From Pyropia yezoensis (lineage: Eukaryota; Rhodophyta; Bangiophyceae; Bangiales; Bangiaceae), in NCBI GenBank assembly GCA_009829735.1, contig CM020619.1:2424590-2488589 (forward strand): DNA of 64,000 nucleotides, written 5' to 3'. How positions within the stretch are numbered: position 1 is the stretch's first letter; the number at the start of each line of letters is the position of its first letter. The notes below the pieces were generated by a model, which was not told the DNA's origin, ran no database searches, and was given only the letters and a program-made list of their open reading frames with translations. The position numbers and the translations under genes are program-made. Of this stretch, positions 1-10,883 are shown piece after piece.

Positions 1-1
1 G

Positions 2-397
2 GTACTCGCAGTTGGCGAGGCCTCACCCGTGGGGTCAGGGGACAAGTGGGGCGGCTTCGTTTCTAAGGAGCAACCTTCCCTAGTCGCCCCCAAGCAGGTC
101 AAGAGCCAGCGTTTCCGGTCTTGTTGGCTGTGCCAGAAGGAGGACCACATGTCCCACCAGTGCCCGACCATTCCCAACGACCTCCAGGATAAGCTCAAGC
201 GTCAAGGACTGGTGTTTGCAAAGGCGGTAAACTGGGCTGTCCGGCGAGCACCCTCCAAGATGGACAAGGCACAGGTACACGCAATCCGAGTGGCAGCCTT
301 GCAGAGCATCACGGAGGCTCTGGCAAAGGAAGCTCCTACGGACTTTGACCTGGAGACCGAGACCTCCAAGGAATCCTCGGACTCGGTAAACGAGTAG
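2..397 (+). CDS. gag: Gag C-terminal part, CCHC zinc knuckle (partial)
   Basis: Nucleocapsid end of the retrotransposon Gag, which packages element RNA. A zinc knuckle of the form C-x2-C-x4-H-x4-C is visible (CWLCQKEDHMSHQC, about nt 119-160). The frame is open from base 2 and matches copy B from its VLAVGE segment, so the start lies outside the window. The product ends in an acidic tail at TAG 395-397. At 385-391 the sequence GGTAAAC sits where copy B has the canonical slippery heptamer GGGAAAC; here the third G is T, so frameshifting into pol is probably impaired. Confidence 0.85.
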   Translation, partial: VLAVGEASPVGSGDKWGGFVSKEQPSLVAPKQVKSQRFRSCWLCQKEDHMSHQCPTIPNDLQDKLKRQGLVFAKAVNWAVRRAPSKMDKAQVHAIRVAALQSITEALAKEAPTDFDLETETSKESSDSVNE

Positions 398-3300
398 GGC
401 AGGCGCTCTCCCCAAGTGTCTTCCCGAATCTCCGACGGCAGGGTACTTCTACCCGTTCTCCCATTGCGTGCCGGGAGAACGGACGGCAGTTACCTGCTCA
501 ACTGGTAGTCGCCTGGACACCCTGTTTGTTAAAGGGGACCTTGCTCGTCTTGCGTAAGGACAACCTCAAGATTCATGCTCGTATGCGTGTGGGGGATAGC
601 CTCCCCCAAGCTGTTACTCCGGTGGTTGACACGGGAGCCGGACCAAGCGTCATCACTGAGAACCTATTACCTCCGGGTTGGCGTCGACATGCCTGCAGAG
701 CGCCTACCAGAACCCATATTGTCGACGCTTCAGGTCAAACCCTACGACCGCTTGGCCGTCTTCCCGTCGCCATCTATGTCAACAATGAACCAATGCTTTT
801 TCCCTTTCAGGTAGTCAAGACTCTATCAGTCCCCCTCATCCTAGGCTGGGACTTCCAGAAGCAGCATGACAAGAGTATCCTGCCCGGAGAAGGAAAGGTG
901 CAGTTCAACCATGGGTTTGTGTCACCGGTGTTGGAGCATCTGGACGCCAAGGTTCGTGTAGTCAAGAACAAGAAGGAACGCATCCCACCCTCTACCTTGA
1001 CTCTCTTCAAACCGGTGCTCCTACCTCCTCGCTCGAAGACCAAGGTTCAAGTAACGACCCGGACTGCTGCAGGTCATTGCCTGATCTACGGACGTAAGGA
1101 ATTTCTGGCGAAACACCGGTTATACTTGGCCCACGGACATCACAAGAAGGTAGAAAGGCACACCCGATTCTCGGTGCTAATCGTCAACGTGAGCCGGAAG
1201 CTAATAACCCTCGCCAAGGGCACCCGAGTTGGTACAGCAGAGCCTTACCGGGGGTCCGCCCGTGCTATGAGCAAGGAAGACCTCTTGAACCTGCAGCAAG
1301 AACTGGCATCCAACTTAACAGCCTTAGACGTACCTCCGAGACAAGAGCAGGATAGCAGCGTCACCCCGAAGACTGATCAAGCACCATCCGAGATGCCGAA
1401 GGTTAACCAGGAAAATGTCCCTCCCGACTTGAAGGAGGCCCTGGAGAAGCTTCTCCAGGAGTATCGGCACCTGTGGTCTGGAGAGCTGGGCAAGATGGAC
1501 GCCACCCTACACCGGATTCAACTCAAGCGGATGCCAAGCCAGTACACCTGCAACCATACCGGGCTGGACCTTCATCGCCGGGCTGAGATTGAGAAGCAGG
1601 CTAACAAGATGCTCAAGATGGATGTTATCGAGCCGTCTGATGGCGAGTGGGCCTTCCCGGTGGTAGTCGTCCCGAAACCTGGCGGTCACTTCCCATTCTG
1701 CGCTGACTACAGGCGCCTGAACGAGATGACAGTCAAGGATGTATACCCGATACCCCGGATGGATGATTGCATCGACTTTCTTGGTGATGCCACCCTCTTC
1801 TCAACGCTGGATTGTAATGCCGGTTACTGGAAGATCCCTCTGGCTCACGAGGACAAGGACAAGACTACCTTCACATGCCACCTGGGACTATTTCGATACA
1901 AGCGTCTTCCTTTTGGTCTCACCAATGCTCCGGCGACCTTCCAAAGAGCCTTCGACATCATCCTGTCGTGGCTAAGGTGGAGAACGTGTTTGGTCTACCT
2001 GAACGATGTTATCGTTTTTTCCAAGACCCCAGTGGAACACCTGGAGCACCTTCGAGGGGTCCTGGCTCTTCTGTCCAATTCTGGAGTTACCCTCAAGGCC
2101 GAGAAGTGCCACCTGTTCGAGACCGAAGTGGAGTATCTGGGGCACGTGCTGAGTCCGGGGGAGCTCCGGGTCAGCGAAAAGAATATCAAGGCTCTTCGGC
2201 AAGCCCGGCATCCAAAGACCCAGACGGAACTCCAGAGCTTTCTGGGTATGTGCAACGTCTACCGCCGGTTTGTACGGGACTACGCCTTGACTTCCAGACC
2301 GTTGACCAAGCTCACCAGCAAGAAGCTTCCCGCACAACTCCCGGTGTTCGACGAGAAGCAGACAGCTGCCTTCGAGAAGCTCAAAAAGCGCCTGACCACG
2401 ACTCCAGTATTGGCTCTACCGAAGCGGGAGGGCCAGTTTGGTCTGGATACTGACGCCTGTGGCGTCCAGGTTGGGTGCTCTCTACTCCAGCAACAGCCTG
2501 ATGGGCACTTCCTCCCGGTAGGCTACTACAGTCGCGTCCTGACCCCCGCCGAGAAGAATTATTCCACAACGGAGCGCGAGTGCTTGGCGGTCGTATGGGC
2601 TTGCTTCCTGTTACGCCCATATCTAGAAGGACAAGAGTTTCTCATCCGTACGGACCACGTCAGCCTAAAATGGCTGCTATGCATGGACAGCAGCCAAGGA
2701 AGGGTCGCCCGGTGGCGTCTACGCCTCTCCGAATTCAAGGTTGAGGTGTGCACCAGAGCAGGGAGGGAGCACCACTGCGCCGACACCATGTCCCAATTGG
2801 AGACTCCTGCAGCCGATACGGGCCCTAACCCGGAGGAAATACCCTGTTTTTATCCTCCCGAATGTCGGTCGTGGCTGGCATGCTCCCTTACAAGAGTCAC
2901 CTGAAGCTCACCAGCCGGTAACGATTCACCGGATGCTGGAGCCACAGCTCAAGGATCCTCGTTGCTTGGAGCTCCGCCACCAGATAGACCTGAACCGGAG
3001 CAGTCGATTCTCCGAGTCTACAGATGGACTCCTGATACGGGTGTCACCCTTTGATGGGGCAACTCAAGTCTACGTACCCCGAAGTCTACGAGCTAACATC
3101 CTACGCCTGGAGCACTCGTCTCCCCAGGCCGGACATCCGGGTATCAATCGGATGTATGCTTCAATGCGACGACACTACTACTGGGAGACCATGGCCAGTG
3201 ACGTCCATTAGCACCTGGAGGCTTGTGTCTCTTGTGCAAGGAACCGGTTGTCCCAGAGGAAGAAGACTTCTAAGCTACGCCTGTTTCCTGCGGCGGAGCA

Positions 3301-4489
3301 TTTTGCAAGCTTGAGCATGGACATACTGGGGCCCCTACCTGAGACATCCAGTGGCAACATATACCTGCTCATTATCTGTGACCGGTTCTCCAAGTTCACC
3401 TGAGCAATCCCGCTGAGGACCATCACGAACCTGGATGATACGTCGGCCTTCTGAGAGTACTGGATAGCTGCCTATGGCCCTCCGGACTCCGACCTAACCG
3501 ACAACGGTCCCCAGTTCGCATCCCTGCTCTTCCAAGGAGTCTGTGACCTGATTGGTATCAAGAACTTGTTCTCCACTACGTATCACCCACAAACGAACAG
3601 CCAGGTGGAACAATTCAACCGGACCCTGGTAGACATGCTTCGGCGCTACGTGGAGGAGCATCAAGAAAACTGGGACGAGCTCCTCGACGTCCTCACTCTA
3701 GCCTACAACTCTCGTGCTCACAGGACAACGGGGGTCGCTCCACTCGACTTTGTCACCCCAAGGCGGCTGACCAACTTCCCCCTGGGAAGAATCCCAGACG
3801 GTCAACAGCCGGCCCTGAAGTCGGGCCTCAAGGCAAAAGATGAGTTCCTGGAACAACTGAAGCTTCTGCTCCCACGAGCTAAGGAGTCAATCGCGATGAC
3901 ACAGGAGCGATACAAGCGGGACTAAGACAAGGGCGTCCGGGAAAAGAACAAGGAACTGGGTGGCGGTGACTGGGTTTTCGTGGATAATCACAGAAGAACC
4001 CGGGAGAAGCTGGACTCCAAGACGGACGGGCCCTATGAAGTCCTGAGTACGGATGGTTGGACCTTTCTTCCAGACGTGGATGGCTCCCCGTACCGGGTGA
4101 GCAGCGACCACGTCACTCGAGCTCCACCGCCAAGCAAACGGGACCTGACCCAGCGCAAGCGTGCCGCAGTACCCTGGTTATCCCAAGATGAAGGTCGAGA
4201 ATATGTCTACGTCAAGCTGGTAGACCATGCCTGGAGGGACGGGCGCCTGTACTTGCGAGTACGCTGGTTCGGTTTCAACCCAGCTGATGATACCTGGAAA
4301 CTTTCCAACCGGTTGCCCATTGCTGACGTTTGCGCCTACCCGCGGCGGAACCGGATTGAAGGCACTCCGGTGGCCAGAGCTGGCAAGATCCTGGAGTCGG
4401 ACTCGGAGGACGGCGAGAACGAAGGATCTGATCAGGGCCTGCTGGACGAGTCAAGCTTACCCGCAACGGACGCGGAACGAGAAGATTAA
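391..4489 (+). pseudogene. pol: Pol polyprotein copy A: protease, RT, RNase H, integrase, chromodomain (broken)
   Basis: Pol lies in the -1 frame relative to gag and is open from before the gag stop, so expression by -1 frameshifting fits. Domains in order: aspartic protease (VDTGAGPSVI, nt 628-657), reverse transcriptase (YPIPRMDD near 1745; LPFGLTNAPATF near 1909; active site YLND at about 1998 instead of YLDD), RNase H (about 2440-2790), H-H-C-C integrase zinc finger and DDE core (3090-3900), chromodomain (about 4190-4330). Lesions: a frameshift at the T5 run 2847-2851, TAG at 3209, TGA at 3401 and 3452, TAA at 3923. The first four are shared with copy B; the TAA is private. Confidence 0.9.
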
Positions 4490-4629
4490 GAAAAGGGAAC
4501 GGGTATATGTAGGAGAACAAGCAATACAAGCAAGGAACAACCAGAAAACAAGCAAGCACCCGCTCGAGCAACTCTTCTCTCCGCCTCTTCCCTCCTCCCT
4601 TCTCCCTGGACTCTCACCCTTCTTGCCCT

Positions 4630-6770
4630 CAAGTGCTACTCCCGGCGCGGACGCTGCGCCGCGGGAGCGTCCTCCAGCGCCGCCTCCGCAGCACGACGGG
4701 ACCCAGAGGACGACGGGATGACGTAGTGAGGCGGCCAGGACGCCTCGACGTCCTCCGCCCCCTGAGCAGCACCAGTAGCTGCCGGACGCTCCCGCTCCTC
4801 CAGGTACGCCTGCCGGCGCTCCTGTTAACTAGTGAAGGTCCCCGACCAACGCTGGGCAAAGCCATGCCGGATCAAGGTTGCCTGAAGCTGACGAACCGCC
4901 GGACTGTCCGACATCTGGCCGCTATCCACGCAAGCAAACACCTGGTCGACGAAGTCGTTCAAGACGCTGGAATACGTGCCCAGCACCAAGGAAGATCCGA
5001 CGCCCTCGACCTGCACCGGAAGTCGGCCCAGCTGGTCCTCGATCATGCCTACGTCATACTGGTCGCACGCCGAGCCAGCTTCAGTCGGGTACCGGTCGGG
5101 CACCCGAAAGCGGTAAAAGGCGCAGAGTCGGCGCCGGAATCTGAAAGGGGCCCGAGGAGGCCGCACCCGGACGGCTAGCAGCGTCGCCGGAAACAGGAGT
5201 CCCCAACTCGAGGGTGGGCACCGAGCCGCCACCAGCCGTAGAGATCGCCCGAGTAGGAACGGCCGGAGTGGTCAACGACCGGATGACGATGCCGGGAGCA
5301 ACTCCAAGAGACGCAGCAGACAAGCGCGGTGCCTGTGGAGCCTGGAGCACCGGTGCAGGTAGAGCTGGGCGCACACGCGCCGGCGACGGCGAAGACGAAG
5401 CAACCGGTGCGACAGGGGCAACCGGAGGAAGTTGAGCCGCTGTGGACGCCCGACCGACCGACCGCGGCCCATCCCGACTCTTGTACCAGTGGCCCAGACG
5501 GCCGAAAATCTAGAGCGGCCGGCGCAGTAAGACCTCCCAGCTGCGGCCACGCCGGCAGCGTCGTCGCCAGCTGCACCATGGCCGGTGCAGACTGTTCGAC
5601 CACCTGCACCCAACCCGAGCCATCCCGACGCGGGCTGTTCTGGTCTGCAATCAGGTTCAAGAAGCTCCGGTCATGCACCGAAAGTTGACGCCGGAAGTCG
5701 ATCATCGCCTGGAAGAGCTCCTTATACTCCTCGTCCTGGCTACACAAGAAGACGACGGTCAGCTTGTCAGCGATCCAAACCATCAGGAGGTCTAAGAGAA
5801 GACAGAGCCAGTTGGACACCAAGACCTCGTGGAGCCAGTGGATGGCGGCCAAGACCGTCATCTCGGAGGTTTTCATCAGGTACGGGATGGAATGGAAGAA
5901 GCCCTTGATCGACGCCTGGGTCAGGGCGTCCAGGAAGTACCAGATGAAGGGGATGCTGGATGGAGCAAACCTGACCGGGATCTCGACTTCCTGCTGCTGC
6001 GGGATGACCTTTGGGGTAGTACGCCGCCCGGTTGACTTTGTCCAGCTTCCATACCTCCTGGTGGTTGCAGCTCACGATGTAGTCCCCCTGGCGCCCACGC
6101 CGCTCGCCTTGCTCCCGCGCCGGCGACAACTTGGAGTACTTCCGGGTCAAGAAAGGCGGCTCCAGAGCGACCATGCTCGGACGGGGATCGCATGCCAGGC
6201 TCCCCGACCCCTTGAGAGTCTCGTGCCAGACCTTGAGAGGCCGGCGGACGGAACCCTCCTCGTCCGGCCACCGGAGAACGGACGCAGACACGCGGCGCTC
6301 GGTCAGAGGAATATCCAGCACCAGCGCAAAGGGAAGATCTTCCAACCGGGCAACCCAAGAGGAACCCGAAAAGCTCTGGGAGCGGTTTTGAGCCAGGCGC
6401 ATCTGGTGTGCCGCGTGGAGACGCGTCTTATCCATTTCCGTCAAGACCCCGCGCTGGAGCTCCTTGCTCCAGACGACTAGACAATCTTGCTGGCACTGGA
6501 CAGGCTGGCGTTGCCGACCACCGTGGAGTAGCGCCGGGCGGCCAAAGGATCCTGCCCAAGAATCATCACCGGGAGACTCGCCTGGGGGATCTCGACCGGG
6601 CCCGCCGCTGAAGCCGGAGGCACTTGATCCGTCTCCTCCGCCGCGACGACCGGCGTCTGCGTCGACACCCAAGGAGCCGGAGGCAGGAGAAGGGCACGGC
6701 CACCCGAGTTCTCTTCCGCAACACTCGCCGCCGGAGCTACGGGCCCAACCAGGATCTCGGAACTGGACAT
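4630..6770 (-). pseudogene. Antisense ORF of the retrotransposon, copy A (frameshifted)
   Basis: Homologue of the intact antisense ORF in copy B (10884-12851). The first ATG is at 6770 (MSSSEI...). It is broken into at least four frames, with shifts near 6490, 6030 and 5640-5230 and a stop near 4825. Even so, homology runs along its whole length and past the stop to about 4630. The hydrophobic segment VLAAIHWLHEVL... (5860-5775) is identical to copy B. Nucleotides of about 5772-6004 are also identical to copy B, suggesting local gene conversion. No known domain recognised. Confidence 0.75.
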
Positions 6771-6931
6771 GTCGTCCAGAACCAGGCGAACGGGAAGGTC
6801 AAGGTGAAGGAGGGGAGCAGGGCAGGAGAAGGTGATCACGCTCGGGGTGAAAATGCTCGACCTTGGCATTGGTGAGGGCGTACTCGAGGCTGTGCACGGT
6901 GACACCTGGTTCGGCCCGAGGACGTGCCGGA

Positions 6932-6946
6932 CTAGGGAGGGAGCTA
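6932..6946 (+). other. Polypurine tract, copy A
   Basis: AGGGAGGGAGC followed by TA directly before the 3' LTR start TGTAGC at 6947. The same purine tract adjoins the 3' LTR of copy B, which is the expected plus-strand priming site. Confidence 0.7.
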
Positions 6947-7518
6947 TGTAGCATCCCTGGCCCCGACTTGGCGCCGACCCGGGATGGCGACCGGGGGGCA
7001 CCAGGTGCCAGAACACGCCCGCCGTGTGGTGGTGGTTGGCGGCCGTGGCCCGTGCCCGGCACTGGGATGCGGTGGACTACGCTATCCACACGTGAGAGAG
7101 GGACTTCTGATGGGTTTTTGCATACTTGTGAGGGACTTGATTTGAGAGAATTTGAGTGTGAGATTAGTGGGGGAGAATAGAATTAGTAGTGATAGTGGCC
7201 CCCGACCTGACGAGGTTAGACTCGGGTCGGGGCCACTGAGGGGTAGGGGGGAGGCTACCTCGCCAGAGTGCCGAGGCTCCCCCCGATGCACGTTAACAGG
7301 GCCAGCGAGGCGCCCTTGGCCCGCGCCCTCAGGAAAAAGACAACTGCGCGTTTGCTTTCCTCTTCCCCGTGTGCACTACCGTGCGTACCTGTTTGCTCTG
7401 CTAGCAGGCACGTGAGGCAACAGGCACACCACCCTCGTAGTTCCCCTTTCTGCGTTACATGTCCCTTTCCCCCGAGGGATATTGACACGTGTTTGAGAGG
7501 ATCGAGTTTTATACTACA
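6947..7518 (+). repeat. 3' LTR of copy A
   Basis: A 572-bp LTR starting TGTAGCATCC and ending ACTACA, with TG...CA ends. It is highly similar to 10129-10701 and 19233-19718 read on the opposite strand. The next five bases, GGTCC at 7519-7523, match as reverse complement the GGACC at 19719-19723 beside copy B. Confidence 0.9.
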
Positions 7519-7740
7519 GGTCCAAGTAACTGTAGGAGGGGAGCCAATCCTAGTGGCCGCATGCACCGTAGCAGCAGTCGTGAGGCACTTCAAAGTAGAA
7601 TCCCCAGTAGCGAGCGAGCGGTTCTCGTACTGCTGGTACACCGCGTCACGCACGCGCGCACTCTCGGCGGGGGAGATTCGCGACCCGCGTACGCGGCTCT
7701 CGCGATCCCCTGTGTTGGCCAATGACTCAAAAAACGTCAT
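7519..7740 (-). pseudogene. Tc1/mariner-like transposase 1, N-terminal half (separated)
   Basis: Minus-strand coding stretch from ATG 7740 (MTFFES...) down to the LTR edge. It contains a helix-rich, probable helix-turn-helix DNA-binding part (SPAESARVRDAVYQQYENRS). The open frame extends upstream to 7776 without an ATG. It ends ...TVTWT exactly at the LTR. The C-terminal half lies 12 kb away at 19719-20842 on the + strand; flipping 7519-10128 brings the halves together in frame with a single copy of the GGACC duplication. The N-terminal assignment rests on this junction. Confidence 0.7.
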
Positions 7741-8538
7741 CGTTGCGCACGCGCAAAGCGGACCGCTCACTGACACCAGTGGCGCGCGCGGTGCGCGCCA
7801 CTGGATTACTCAAGGAGTGCGTCCGGCCGGCCGCGCGCCCCCCCTCACAAAATCGACGCACGCTATCCACCAGGACAGCCGTCTCCTTCGTCAGTCGGAA
7901 GAAAGCGCGACGCCGATGCGTGGCCCACCACTAGGAGCAATTTGACAAGAGGGTGACATAGTGGCAAGCCGAGCCTGAGCGTGCACGGGGCGTTCGGGGG
8001 AGGGAGGTGGTAGGGGAGAGTGCCAGGTGCAACGGCGGTGCAAGCAGTGACGGGTTGGGGTGAAGGGAAGAGGCATGTCTGGCGGCGCTTCAGTCTGACA
8101 TAGTTCAGTCCACGTTACTTGTTTTTTATGTCGTTGTACTTCGAAGGTAGCCCCCGTATCCGATTTTTACGTCCAATCGGCGGTCAGGAGCAACAACCTC
8201 TGTTCTTCTCTGTCACTGCGAGGAAGCAATATAGCGTGGAACAGGGGAGAAAAAGCTCGTCCTGGACCTCCAGAGTACTAAAGCACAATGCACTGCGTAG
8301 AAGAAGCTCAAAAGTGAGAGAAACGGAGGAGTTGCCGATTTTTAGGAAAGAGTCACACCGTTGTCCTGGCTACAAACAGAATGATATCTTCTTGAGTGCA
8401 TGGGACCATCCCTGAAAATACGAGAAAACGGTGCTATCTCATGCCTATGAGTGCTGTACTCGATTCAACACGTACAGTTGTTGCTCCCGGCACGTGCTGT
8501 GGCATGCGGGAGGCAAGAAGTCGGGTCATCTCAGGTCA
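7741..8538. other. No gene recognised (upstream flank of transposase 1)
   Basis: Presumed 5' flank of transposase 1, read on the minus strand. GC-rich to about 8090, then more balanced. I see no convincing ORF and no clear terminal inverted repeat. Confidence 0.4.
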
Positions 8539-8788
8539 CTAGCTATATGGAATGGACCTTTAGGTAGCGCGTGCGCGGCGGAGGCCGCTTGGCACCCCTG
8601 CCGCCGCCAAGGCGCCCGCGCCGCAGGGTGCGGCAAGGGCCGGGGCAGGAGCGCCGGCTTCATCCACATGCATGAGGCGGGGAGCTCGACACGGCCAACG
8701 GGGCGGCGGCCGCGCACGCGAACCGGCTTTGAAGGTTTGGGAGGGCTGGCGGCGGATCCATAAGTAAAGAACCATTCCATTTAGCTAG
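8539..8788. mobile_element. 250-bp MITE with 17-bp TIRs and TCA duplication (PIF/Harbinger-like)
   Basis: Left end CTAGCTATATGGAATGG (8539-8555); the right end 8772-8788 is its reverse complement with one mismatch. TCA flanks both sides (8536-8538 and 8789-8791), a 3-bp TNA-type duplication as PIF/Harbinger elements make. The GC-rich interior has no coding capacity. A second copy of the same terminus, preceded by TGA, is at 21444. A PIF-type transposase gene lies at 34533, but I did not link its ends to this family. Confidence 0.75.
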
Positions 8789-9409
8789 TCACCGAGAGCC
8801 GCATCTCATAGGCTACAGCTCTAACTTGGTCTGAATGATCTTCACCGCGCTTCGGGCACGGGAAAAAAAAATCAGGACCCAAGACCATGTTCTTGCGGCT
8901 GTGTGAACGCCCAATACGCAACGCGGGGTCCTCTGGGCCCTCCGGTGCGACCCGGACGCGCGGTCGGGTCGGAATGCCGATTTACATCATGTTGGCCGAC
9001 ATTCGCGTTTGGCCGAACGGGGGTTACATGATGGCCGGTGCCACATCCAATAAGGAGTTGGAACAGTGACTACCGTATCAACTCCATATATCCGCCGCGC
9101 ACGTCGTCGGCGTGACAGCCGGTCATACTCCCGTCGTTGGGATCACGGGCTGGGCCGCCCTTGTGCTCCTCACCGTCGTCATCGCCACAGCGCGGCAGCG
9201 GCCCACTCTTCATCTTTTCAGGAGAAGCGACCAACTGTGAGCCTCCCTTGTGTGGGGTCGCAACAACCAACTGGCGGCAGCAAAAAGTATCCGCGGTAAA
9301 CTGTACCTTGACAACGCAGACGAGAGAGCCAACGGCAGTGGACTCGAGGACACGGACTTCACATGTCTATGTCACTGAGGACACTCCCGACGCCCGCTTC
9401 ACTGTCGTC
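8789..9409. other. No gene recognised (downstream flank of transposase 2)
   Basis: Presumed 3' flank of transposase 2. It includes a short inverted pair (CATCATGT / ACATGATG, about 8985-9035). No ORF with recognisable content. Confidence 0.35.
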
Positions 9410-10128
9410 TCAACTCCCCTCTTCCTCGTCAGAGCTGTGTTCTCCCTGCTCCTCTTCTCCGACTGCGCCCTCCGCCACACCCCCGTCTCCCTCGTCACTC
9501 TCTACCCCTTCGAGCTCCAGCTGCTCCTCGTCAAAGGCCTCGGCCACCTGATCGCCGATCTCTTCCAGCCGCCAGTACGAGTCCTACGTCTTGATGCCGT
9601 GCAGCTCGTATTTGAGCCATTCCTCCGGGGATATCTTATCAAAATGCTCAGCCACGAGCGCCTCAAGTGTTGGCAGCGTGAAGTTGATGTTCCCCCGCTT
9701 GGACGCCATTTTCACCGTGCCCCACACCAATTCAATGTGGTTCAGCTCGGGGTGGTCCACGGGTGAAATTATGATAGAAACCCCGAAATCCCGTGATAGC
9801 CCTTGGACCAGGAGTCGCTGGACCGGCCGATTCTTGGCCGCCTGAGCCATCAGCTCCGCCTTCGTCTTGCTGGTCTGCCACGTGCCGCGCCATTCGTCAA
9901 ACACGGCGTCGTGCGCCACCAGCGAATCAGCGAGCTCTGTTGTCCGCATTTCCGTCCTAGCCGGCCGGGTTTTCGGGGTTCGCACCAAGTGGTAGGAAGC
10001 GCGGTATATGACAGGTACCTGGCCCCGAATCTTGGGGAAGACATCCTCCTCCAGCCACTCAAGCCAGCGCTGGGAGCTCATTTCGTTGTGGTGGTCCCGG
10101 TGTTGGACTTGCCGATAGAAATCCAGCC
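9410..10128 (-). pseudogene. Tc1/mariner-like transposase 2, C-terminal half (broken)
   Basis: Homologous to 20037-20842. It begins at the edge of copy B's 3' LTR with a 4-nt deletion relative to the other copy. It then runs through the catalytic core, has one in-frame TAG (AAG to TAG, about 9585) and continues in the same frame through an acidic tail to TGA at 9410-9412. The second catalytic Asp is lost (VPVIYRASYH against VLVIDRAPYH in the other copy), while the final Glu is kept (HIELVWG). Its N-terminal part should lie beyond the 5' end of retrotransposon copy A. Confidence 0.8.
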
Positions 10129-10701
10129 TGTGGTATAAAACTCGATCCTCTCAGCCACGTGTCAATATCCCTCGGGGGAAAGGGACATGTAACACAGAAA
10201 GGGGAACTACGAGAGTGGTGTGCCTGTTGCCTCACGTGCCTGCTCGCAGAGCAAACAGATACGCACGGTAGTGCACACGGGGAAGAGGAAAGCAAACACG
10301 CAGTTGTTTTTTTCCTTTAGGGCTCGGGCCAAGGGCGCCTCGCTGGCCCTCTTAACGTGCATCTGGGGGAGCCTCGGCACTCTGGCGAGGTAGCCTCCCC
10401 CCTACCCCTCAGTGGCCCCGACCCGAGTCTAACCTCGTCAGGTCGGGGGCCACTATCACTACTAATTCTATTCTCCCCCACTAATCTCACACTCAAATTC
10501 TCTCAAATCAAGTCCCTCACAAGTATGCAAAAACCCATCAGAAGTCCCTCTCTCACGTGTGGATAGCGTAGTCCACCGCATCCCAGAGCCGGGCACGGGC
10601 CACGGCCGCCAACCATCACCACACGGCGGGCGTGTTCTGGCACCTGGTGCCCCCCGGTCGCCATCCCGGGTCGGCGCCAAGTCGGGGCCAGGGATGCTAC
10701 A
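10129..10701 (-). repeat. 3' LTR of copy B
   Basis: 573 bp with ends TGTGGTATAAAA and GCTACA on the + strand. It is a direct repeat of 19233-19718. It may also provide the promoter for the antisense ORF that starts 183 bp beyond its + strand right edge. Confidence 0.9.
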
Positions 10702-10883
10702 TAGCTCCCTCCCTAGTCGGGCACGTCCTCGGGCCGAACCAGGTGCCACCGTGCACAGCCTCGAGCACTTCCACACCGGTTCCGAGGTCAAGCGTCTTCA
10801 CCCCGGTCACGATCACCTGCTCCGATTCTGTCCCCCCCCTTCTCCTTCACCTTGGCCCTCTCGTTCCCCTGGTTCTGGACGAC

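Larger units (their letters stand above)
2..7518 (+). mobile_element. Ty3/gypsy chromovirus, copy A (5' truncated by window start)
   Basis: LTR retrotransposon read on the + strand: end of gag, protease-RT-RNaseH-integrase-chromodomain, an antisense ORF, polypurine tract and 3' LTR. Gene order, the integrase after RNase H and the chromodomain place it in the Ty3/gypsy chromoviruses. The 5' LTR and most of gag lie before the window. It is defective: pol has a frameshift and several stops, and the RT active site reads YLND instead of YLDD. It is the inverted partner of copy B at 10129-19718. Confidence 0.9.
7519..10128. other. Block inverted between two opposed retrotransposons
   Basis: Unique 2.6 kb between the 3' LTRs of copies A and B. 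Its left end (GGTCC) pairs with the 5' flank of copy B, and its right end carries the continuation of a different transposase gene. Only the flipped orientation gives copy B a 5-bp target duplication and joins both transposase halves. This is either a real inversion by recombination between the opposed elements or a misorientation in the assembly. Confidence 0.8.

Noticed and set aside
3209-3454. Shared in-frame TAG and TGA codons in both pol copies as a sign of a variant genetic code
   Set aside because: They lie in a gene-conversion tract, all three stop types occur as lesions, and host-like genes (ARMT1, PIF, FG-GAP) use normal stops without internal ones.
10128-10129. Elements A and B as the arms of a single giant palindromic transposon
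   Set aside because: LTRs, primer site and polypurine tract show two independent retrotransposon insertions in transposase genes; the arms have different private mutations.
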